Source: Cupriavidus yeoncheonensis (GTDB lineage Bacteria > Pseudomonadota > Gammaproteobacteria > Burkholderiales > Burkholderiaceae). Taken from it: 37,821 nt of DNA. The notes beneath the pieces are model-generated. The model worked only from the letters and a program-made list of their open reading frames with translations, did no database searches and was not told the origin of the DNA. Shown here piece after piece: positions 33,302 to 37,821 of the stretch (positions are counted from its first letter, which is position 1; each line of letters starts with the position of its first letter). The stretch spans positions 1 through 37,821 of the forward strand of contig NZ_CAJPUY010000040.1 in NCBI RefSeq assembly GCF_905397275.1, given 5' to 3'. Position numbers and translations under genes: made by a program.

Positions 33302-34159
33302 TCAGGCGGCGTCGGGAATCTTGCCGGCCAGCACCGCGCGCAGCGCGGCTTCGCCATACACCGCCGCCACGGTTTCATCGAGGATGGGATTGCCGCGCAG
33401 CTCGCTGCCGCCATCGACGGCGATGCTCTGGCCGGTGACCCAGCCCGATTCCGGCCCGGCCAGGTAGCGCACCGCGCTGGCGATATCGTCCGGCTCGCCG
33501 GCGCGTCCCAGCGGCATCTGCGCGACGAACTTGTCGAGCATGGCCGGGTTGTCGAACATCGGCCCGGTTGCGCCGGAGCGGGTCAGGCCCGGGCGCACCG
33601 CATTGACGCGGATACCGCATCCGGCCAGCTCCTCGGCCGCCGCGCACACGAAGGCTTCCAGGCCCGCCTTGGCGACGCAGTAGGCCGACAGCCAGCGGCA
33701 GGTCATGCGTGCCGCGTTCGACGAGATGCAGACGATGGCACCCCCATGCGGCGCCATCAGCGGCGAGGCGTGGCGTACGGCCAGGAAGGCGCTGGCGATA
33801 TTCAGCTCCAGCTCCGCCATTAGTGACGCCGAGTCGTGCATCAGCATGGGACGGAAGCCGCCGCCGCCGACGGTCGCCACCACGATGTCGAGGCGGCGCT
33901 CCAGTTCCCACGCCTGCCGCAGCGCGGCCCGCACGTCATCCTCACGGCAGGCATCGCCGACGCTGATTTCAACCGTGCCTCCGGCCACCTGCTCAAGCAG
34001 GTCGCGCCGCGCGGCTTCCAGCGCTTCGCGCCGCCGCCCCATCAGCACCACCGCCGCGCCGTCGCGCAGCAACGCCAGCGCGCTGGCCGCGCCGATGCCG
34101 CCGGCACCGCCGGTGACGAGGGCCGTCTTGCCTTCCAGTGCACGATTCGTCGTCATCAT
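33302..34159 (-). CDS. Short-chain dehydrogenase/reductase
   Basis: 285 residues, classical SDR with TGGAGGIG (cofactor), VLMGRRREALEAA (Arg residues favour NADP), CISSNAAR and the catalytic pair in YCVAK. The usual NNAG is replaced by ATVGGGG. The C-terminus extends past the DGGSELRGNP motif by about 25 residues. The start overlaps the stop of the SnoaL-like gene (ATGATGA at 34154-34159), so the two are coupled. It may work on the same position of the substrate as that partner, for example oxidation before or after elimination. The SDR after it in the operon is 3beta/17beta-HSD-like. Substrate unknown. Confidence 0.83.
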   Translation of the reverse strand: MMTTNRALEGKTALVTGGAGGIGAASALALLRDGAAVVLMGRRREALEAARRDLLEQVAGGTVEISVGDACREDDVRAALRQAWELERRLDIVVATVGGGGFRPMLMHDSASLMAELELNIASAFLAVRHASPLMAPHGGAIVCISSNAARMTCRWLSAYCVAKAGLEAFVCAAAEELAGCGIRVNAVRPGLTRSGATGPMFDNPAMLDKFVAQMPLGRAGEPDDIASAVRYLAGPESGWVTGQSIAVDGGSELRGNPILDETVAAVYGEAALRAVLAGKIPDAA

Positions 34160-34575
34160 GCCCCCCGCAGCGGCAGGTCCTGCATCCAGTCCACCACCAG
34201 CTCGCGCGCCGCGATGCGCCACTGGCCCTGCGATCGCTCGAAGCGGTCCTGGTAACGGATGCCCCAGTCCAGCTTGCGCGGCACGCCGTCCTGCTCATAC
34301 AGGTGGTTGGCCACGCAGTAGGTTTCGCCGGTCGCCGTATCGCCATCGATGTCCACCAGTTGCTGGTGCACGTGGTGCTGCGTGGCGCTGTACTGGCCGA
34401 GCGCCGACATGCCCTCGGCAATCGCCTGCGGTCCGTCCATGCGGAAGCCCGGACCGGTCAGCCGCGCATCCGCGGTGAACAGTTCCGCCAGGCTCGGGAA
34501 ATCGCGCCGGTCGACCGCCTGCGCATAGCGGCAGGTCAGCGCGTGAATGGCTTGCTTGTGTTCCAGTTCGGACAT
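34156..34575 (-). CDS. SnoaL/NTF2-fold protein, candidate steroid dehydratase or isomerase
   Basis: 139 residues, the size of single-domain NTF2-like enzymes. ALTCRYAQAVDRRDF and LAELFTADARL are typical of the SnoaL-like group. Tyr17 and Asp22 match in position and spacing the Tyr30 and Asp35 of the bile acid 7alpha-dehydratase BaiE, and a His cluster (67, 68, 70) lies where BaiE has its catalytic His83. The third acidic residue of BaiE (Asp106) does not seem conserved. The ketosteroid isomerase fold is the same, so isomerisation is another option. The ATG at 34575 starts the domain, with AAGGAG about 12 nt upstream. It is first of a three-gene operon behind promoter site 4. Confidence 0.78.
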   Translation of the reverse strand: MSELEHKQAIHALTCRYAQAVDRRDFPSLAELFTADARLTGPGFRMDGPQAIAEGMSALGQYSATQHHVHQQLVDIDGDTATGETYCVANHLYEQDGVPRKLDWGIRYQDRFERSQGQWRIAARELVVDWMQDLPLRGA

Positions 34576-34648
34576 GGCCGGGCTCACTCCTTGGTTGTGA
34601 CCGGCGACGCCATGGCAGGACGCCTGGCCGGTCGTTGGGATGGCAGAC

Positions 34649-34693
34649 ATCGTCAGCCTTGCCGCGCCGGCGGCCATCGTCCGCGTGGAGTAG
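34649..34693 (-). promoter_or_regulatory. Steroid-regulon promoter site 4 (SnoaL-SDR-SDR operon)
   Basis: On the minus strand TACTCC-ACGC-GGACGATG (34675-34692) has one change in the left half. After exactly 20 nt follows GACGAT (34649-34654), a poor -10 but with the conserved A and final T. The predicted leader is about 67 nt. Confidence 0.55.
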
Positions 34694-34710
34694 CCGCCCG
34701 TGGTGCCGCT

Positions 34711-34759
34711 TAGTCCGAACGAAGGATGTACCGGGGCCACGCCCGCCCCAAGCTTTGAT
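34711..34759 (+). promoter_or_regulatory. Steroid-regulon promoter site 6 (frameshifted SDR)
   Basis: TAGTCC-GAAC-GAAGGATG (34711-34728) faces the plus-strand gene, divergent from site 4 only 18 nt away. The -10 is unclear: CAAGCT lies at the usual 20-nt spacing, TTTGAT (34754-34759) at 25 nt. Confidence 0.5.
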
Positions 34760-34811
34760 GAGCGCGGGCAGTCCGAATGCCGCCCGCATATCACTGATAC
34801 AGGAGACAGAC

Positions 34812-35677
34812 ATGAAGCAGGCGGAACAGGCCATCGTCGCGGTCGTCACGGGTGGCTCGCGCGGGGCCGGCAAGGGCATCGCACTGGCGCTCGGCGCGGC
34901 TGGCGCCCGGTGTATGTGACCGGGCGCACCGAGCAGGAAGGCAGCGCGGCGCTGCCCGGCACCATCCATGCCACGGCGCGCGAGATCGATGCGCTGGGCG
35001 GACGCGGCATCGCGGTCGCGTGCGACCATCGTGACGATGCGCAGGTAGCGCGGCTGTTCGCGCAGGTGCGCGAGGAGTCGGGGCGGATCGATATCCTCGT
35101 CAACAATGCGACCTTCCTGCACGATGAGCTCATCATGCCGGGCCCGTTCTGGCAGAAGCCGCTGGAGATGGCCGGGATTCTCGACGTGGGCCTGCGCTCC
35201 GGCTACGTGGCCAGCTGGCATGCGGCGCCGATGATGGCGGCGCGCGGGCGGGGGTTGATCGTATTCACGTCATCCTTCGGCGCGAATTGCTATATGCATG
35301 GGCCGGCTTATGGGGCGCAGAAGGCAGGGATCGACAAGTTCGCGCATGACATGGCGGTCGACCTGCGCCCGCATGGCGTTGCGGCGGTCTCGGTCTGGAT
35401 GGGGCCGCTGCGCACCGCGCGCACGCAACGCGTGTGGGAACAGCATCCCGACAAGTACGCGTCGTTCGCGCCCGTGGCGGAGACTCCGGAATTTACCGGG
35501 AAGGTCATTGAGGCGCTGTATCGCGATCCCGGGCTGATGGAGAAATCGGGCCAGGTGCTGATCGTGGCGGAGGCGGCAGCTGGATATGGAATTGTCGATG
35601 CGGAGGGCGTGCAGCCGCCGTCTTACCGGCAAGTGCTGGGCGGCCCGCCGCCGGTGCATCCGGCGATTGTGGAATAG
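34812..35677 (+). pseudogene. DHRS1-like short-chain dehydrogenase split by a -1 frameshift
   Basis: The frame from ATG 34812 (good AGGAGAC site) encodes AVVTGGSRGAGKGIALALG and then stops at 34917-34919. The rest continues in the next frame as VYVTGRTEQEG, then NNAT, FTSSFGAN, the catalytic YGAQK and a C-terminus ending at 35677. Restoring one base near 34908-34911 (in CCCGGTG) gives an intact 288-residue protein resembling the DHRS1 branch of SDRs, which includes steroid reductases. No other defect was seen, so the break is recent or a sequencing error. It carries its own copy of the promoter motif (site 6). If real, the gene is inactive unless ribosomes slip. Confidence 0.85.
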
Positions 35678-35703
35678 AGGGCGGGTGTGGTTTGGGTGGT
35701 GTT

Positions 35704-36076
35704 CTCGCCCTTGGCAGGCGCTGCTGTTTCGCCGGCGGGGGGGCTTTGGTGTTGGTTGGTGTTTCGTGCTTGGCATGCGCCGCTGTTTCACCGGCGTAGC
35801 CGGCGGGGGGCTTGTGTTGGGGGTGGGTCTTCGCTCTTGGCATGCGCCTCTGTTTCGCCGGCGTAGCCGGCGGGGGGCTTGCGTTGGGGGTGGGTCTTCG
35901 CTCTTGGCATGCGCCCTTGTTTCGCCGGCGTAGCCGGCGGGGGGGCTTGCGTTGGGGGTGGGTCTTCGCTCTTGGCATGCGCCCCTGTTTCGCCGGCGTA
36001 GCCGGCGGGGGGCTTGCGTTGGGGGTGGGTCTTCGCTCTTGGCATGCGCCCCTGTTTCGCCGGCGTAGCCGGCGAG
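35704..36076. repeat. 67-bp REP-like tandem array (about 5-6 units)
   Basis: The anchor CTTGGCATGCGCC recurs at 35769, 35836, 35903, 35971 and 36038 (periods 67, 67, 68, 67), with a shorter diverged unit at 35710. Each full unit contains CGCCGGC-GTA-GCCGGCG, a 7-bp stem with a 3-nt loop, and a G-rich stretch. Reading frames across it are repeat translations, not genes. The region 35678-36259 holds nothing else apart from the hairpin at 36080 and the left part of the insertion sequence. Confidence 0.92.
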
Positions 36077-36079
36077 TTA

Positions 36080-36102
36080 CTTCTTGTCCAAGCGACAAGA
36101 AG
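36080..36102. terminator. 9-bp hairpin at the end of the repeat array
   Basis: CTTCTTGTC (36080-36088) pairs with GACAAGAAG (36094-36102) around a 5-nt loop. It follows the last repeat unit and could stop transcription from the SDR side, or form part of the repeat family. Confidence 0.45.
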
Positions 36103-36220
36103 ATGGAATGAACGCGCCCCGGCCCTCCGATCAAAGGCGCCGGTAGTTCAGTTGTATATCTGGGGAACGTGACAGGGTAGGCGGGCCCCCCATCGCGAAA
36201 CGGCATCGATGTGCCAGAGT

Positions 36221-37434
36221 GGGAGTGTGAGCAACCACGCGAGGATGGAGGGACCCGAGATGAATACTACGACCTACGGCCTGGACATTGCAAAGACTGT
36301 TTTCCAGCTCTACTGGGTTGAGCCTTCCGGCAAGTGCTTCAACCGCCGTTTCAGCCGACCGAGATTGATCGAGTTCCTGGCCAAGCGCGAGCCCGGACGG
36401 GTGGCGCTGGAAGCGTGCGCCGGGTCGCATTGGTGGGCGCGCCAGCTTCAGTCCCTGGGCCACGAACCAGTACTGCTGCACGCGCGATACGTGCGACCGT
36501 TCGTGCAGACCAACAAGACTGATGCGGCCGATGCGAAGGCCATTTGGACAGCGGCTCAGCAGCCGGGCATGCCGGTCGTGGCCGCGAAGACCGAATCGCA
36601 GCAGTGCGTACTCGGCCTGCACGCGATGCGCCAGCTGCGCGTGAAGATGCGCACCATGCTGGTCAACCAGCTACGGGGCATGCTCTTCGAATTCGGCGTC
36701 CAGGCCCGGACCGGGCTACGACGCGGCCTGCAGGAGATCGGGCAACGGATGGACGAAATTGAGAAGAGCGTGCCGCCCTCGCTGTTCGAGTTCGTGCGCG
36801 AGCAATTGCAGAGCATCGAACGGCTCGATGAGGAAATTAGTCGCCTGGAGCAACGCATTGACGCCTGGGGTCGGCAGAATCGGGCTTGCCAGACGATCCT
36901 TGCGATCCCTGGCATCGGCATGCTCACGGCCACGGCCATGGTTTCGACGATTGGCGACGTGCGCACCTTCAAGTCGGGACGGCAACTAGCGGCGTATCTT
37001 GGTCTGGTGCCCAAACAAACCGGCACGGGTGGCAAGGTCCGGCTGGGCGGCATCAGCAAACGGGGCGATTCGTACGTGCGAACGTTGCTAGTTCACGGCG
37101 CACGTGTCGTGCTGAGCCATCTGCGCAAGCGGAATCAGCCAGGCTGGAGCATGACGCTCGCGCAGCGTCGGCCGACCAACGTCGCGGTGGTCGCGTTGGC
37201 CAACAAGGCGGCCCGCACGGTATGGGCGCTATTGGCGCATGACCGGGCTTATGACCGAGACTATGTCTCGGTCAGGCCTGCCTGAGGGGGGCAGGCCGAG
37301 CTAGCAAGGCACGAACCCGTCCACAGGTTGCGACGGCAATGTCGATGTGATGGCAAAACAGGTTGGACCGCGGGAGTGCAAGCCCAATTGGTTACTGGTG
37401 CCTGCAAGCACGGCAAGAAGATAGGGACACTCCC
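36221..37434 (+). mobile_element. IS110-family insertion sequence (possibly IS1111 group), minimal extent
   Basis: One IS110-type transposase gene is flanked by short non-coding ends. GGGAGTGT (36221-36228) and its complement ACACTCCC (37427-37434), each next to a TGCC/GGCA, look like the sub-terminal inverted repeats of the IS1111 group. The true ends lie outside these repeats and cannot be fixed without other copies. The left flank is the REP-like array. Confidence 0.7.
36260..37285 (+). CDS. IS110-family transposase (DEDD recombinase)
   Basis: 341 residues. The N-terminal RuvC-like DEDD domain starts with TYGLDIAK (Asp9), then Glu51 in VALEACAGSHWW and Asp88/Asp91 in TNKTDAADAKAIW. A coiled-coil linker (about 170-215) follows. 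The C-terminal Tnp_20 domain has IPGIGMLTATAMV, RQLAAYLGLVPKQTGTGGK and GGISKRGDSYVRTLL. In this last stretch many relatives have Ser just before the Gly-Gly, where this protein has Thr. IS110 transposases act with a bridge RNA encoded by the element. The start at 36260 is chosen from the family N-terminus MNTTTYGLDIAK, with GGAGGGACC upstream. The gene looks intact. Confidence 0.93.
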   Translation: MNTTTYGLDIAKTVFQLYWVEPSGKCFNRRFSRPRLIEFLAKREPGRVALEACAGSHWWARQLQSLGHEPVLLHARYVRPFVQTNKTDAADAKAIWTAAQQPGMPVVAAKTESQQCVLGLHAMRQLRVKMRTMLVNQLRGMLFEFGVQARTGLRRGLQEIGQRMDEIEKSVPPSLFEFVREQLQSIERLDEEISRLEQRIDAWGRQNRACQTILAIPGIGMLTATAMVSTIGDVRTFKSGRQLAAYLGLVPKQTGTGGKVRLGGISKRGDSYVRTLLVHGARVVLSHLRKRNQPGWSMTLAQRRPTNVAVVALANKAARTVWALLAHDRAYDRDYVSVRPA

Positions 37435-37482
37435 GGCAAAATCCATCAGGGCCCGCAGGCTTGGCCTGCACCGCAAGGCCGG
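37275..37482 (+). ncRNA. Right non-coding end of the IS110-type element, candidate bridge RNA region
   Basis: About 200 nt without a gene follow the transposase. A hairpin GGCCTGCC-N7-GGCAGGCC (37275-37297) spans the transposase stop, and another stem GCAGGC-TTG-GCCTGC lies at 37455-37469. IS1111-group elements encode their bridge RNA in this position. No loops matching a target were identified, so this is a proposal only. Confidence 0.3.
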
Positions 37483-37626
37483 ATATAAGTCTGCAGCCAA
37501 TCCTGTCCAAGTCTGATGTTGGCGTTACCCTTGCAAACCGGGGCGCGTTCATATAAGTCTGCAGCCAATCCTGTCCAAGTCTGATGTTGGCGTTACCCTT
37601 GCAAACCGGGGCGCGTTCATATAAGT
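37483..37626. repeat. 68-bp tandem duplication
   Basis: Two identical 68-bp copies (37483-37550 and 37551-37618) are followed by the first 8 bp of a third. They begin ATATAAGTCTGCAG and end GGGGCGCGTTC. Perfect identity points to a recent event. No inverted repeats or gene were recognised within the unit. Confidence 0.95.
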
Positions 37627-37627
37627 A

Positions 37628-37710
37628 ACCAAGAAGCGCGTCGCCTGGCGGCTGGCCATCAACGATGCGCTCCTTGTTTTCGAAGGGCGTTGGTCTCGCG
37701 AGGCATGGCT
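37628..37710 (+). pseudogene. Unidentified gene fragment truncated by an IS3-type element
   Basis: A short open stretch encodes about 27 residues of ordinary protein-like sequence (KKRVAWRLAINDALL, then VFEGRWSREAW). It is cut at its right side where the IS3 end begins and has no start codon. I do not recognise the family. Confidence 0.35.
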
Positions 37711-37821
37711 TGTAGTGGTCAAGTAATTTCGGACAGGCAGATAGGTTCTTTCACTGACGATTTCGCCTCGTAGGCAGTGGGCGTCAGATACCCCAGGGTT
37801 GAGTGCAAGCGCACCGGGTTG
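37711..37821 (-). mobile_element. IS3-family insertion sequence, right end only (continues outside window)
   Basis: The element starts at about 37711 with TGTAGTGGTCAAGTAATTTC, the kind of terminal repeat seen in several IS3 elements of Burkholderiaceae. It contains the end of the transposase gene and runs out of the window. Confidence 0.8.
37719..37820 (-). CDS. IS3-family transposase OrfB, C-terminal 33 residues
   Basis: On the minus strand the frame reads NPVRLHSTLGYLTPTAYEAK and then about 13 more residues to a TGA at 37719-37721. RxHSxLGYxTPxxYE is the C-terminal signature of IS3-family integrase-type transposases (rve domain). The 5' part lies beyond the window, so integrity cannot be judged. 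Confidence 0.88.
   Translation of the reverse strand, partial: NPVRLHSTLGYLTPTAYEAKSSVKEPICLSEIT

Noticed and set aside
35704..36076. CRISPR array
   Set aside because: The units are contiguous 67-bp tandem copies with no variable spacers, and no cas genes are present.
35505..36206. Minus-strand frame encoding a repetitive Lys/Pro/Thr-rich protein across the repeat array
   Set aside because: It is only the translation of the 67-bp repeats plus antisense of the SDR. The period is not a multiple of three, so the peptide changes frame from unit to unit.
1..37821. tRNA or rRNA genes
   Set aside because: None of the intergenic stretches shows a tRNA cloverleaf or rRNA-like sequence on reading.

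Overview
The window is high-GC DNA (mostly about 65-68% by eye) with the gene style of a betaproteobacterium of the Burkholderiaceae, most likely Cupriavidus or a close relative. This rests on overall resemblance of the proteins and insertion sequences, not on a database search. Gene identities below come from sequence signatures I recognise; no alignment was run.

Layout: (1) 1-5124, minus strand: a type I secretion operon (ABC exporter, HlyD-type adaptor, start of an RTX/VCBS surface protein that runs off the left edge). (2) 5125-6682: a non-coding stretch, a BKACE-family (DUF849) gene and what looks like an IS630 transposase scar. (3) 6680-28263, minus strand: a large steroid-degradation locus. 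Read in the direction of transcription it is hsaC, ipdA, ipdB, a crotonase, ipdC, echA20, fadE31, an acyl-CoA dehydrogenase, fadA6, an Rv3548c-like SDR, another acyl-CoA dehydrogenase, fadE30, ipdF, a MaoC hydratase and a thiolase. After a strong hairpin come a YCF48-like exported protein, an MMPL/RND transporter and an old-yellow-enzyme-type flavoprotein. A separate promoter then serves kshA and a 3alpha-hydroxysteroid dehydrogenase. (4) 28369-35677: an EthD-domain gene, a LuxR-family regulator resembling TeiR, and peripheral genes (five SDR or epimerase-type reductases and a SnoaL-like protein) in short operons. One SDR is split by a frameshift. (5) 35690-37821: a 67-bp REP-like tandem array, an IS110-family element, a 68-bp tandem duplication and the end of an IS3-family element.

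Working together: HsdA-like and 3beta/17beta-HSD-like dehydrogenases would oxidise ring hydroxyls; KshA starts B-ring opening; HsaC cleaves the catecholic A ring; FadE30, IpdF, EchA20, IpdC, IpdAB, FadE31-type dehydrogenases and FadA6 take apart the remaining C/D-ring (HIP) portion as CoA thioesters. KstD, KshB, HsaA/B/D and FadD3 are not in the window, so the pathway must be completed elsewhere or by unrecognised enzymes here.

The most striking unlisted structure is a repeated promoter motif, TAGTCC-N4-GGACGATG. It lies upstream of six transcription units, always in the orientation of the gene. In five of them a -10-like hexamer starts exactly 20 nt after the motif, which puts the dyad centre at about -42.5. 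That is the classic position of a LuxR-type class II activator site, and a LuxR-family regulator sits in the middle of the set. I propose this as the steroid regulon operator.
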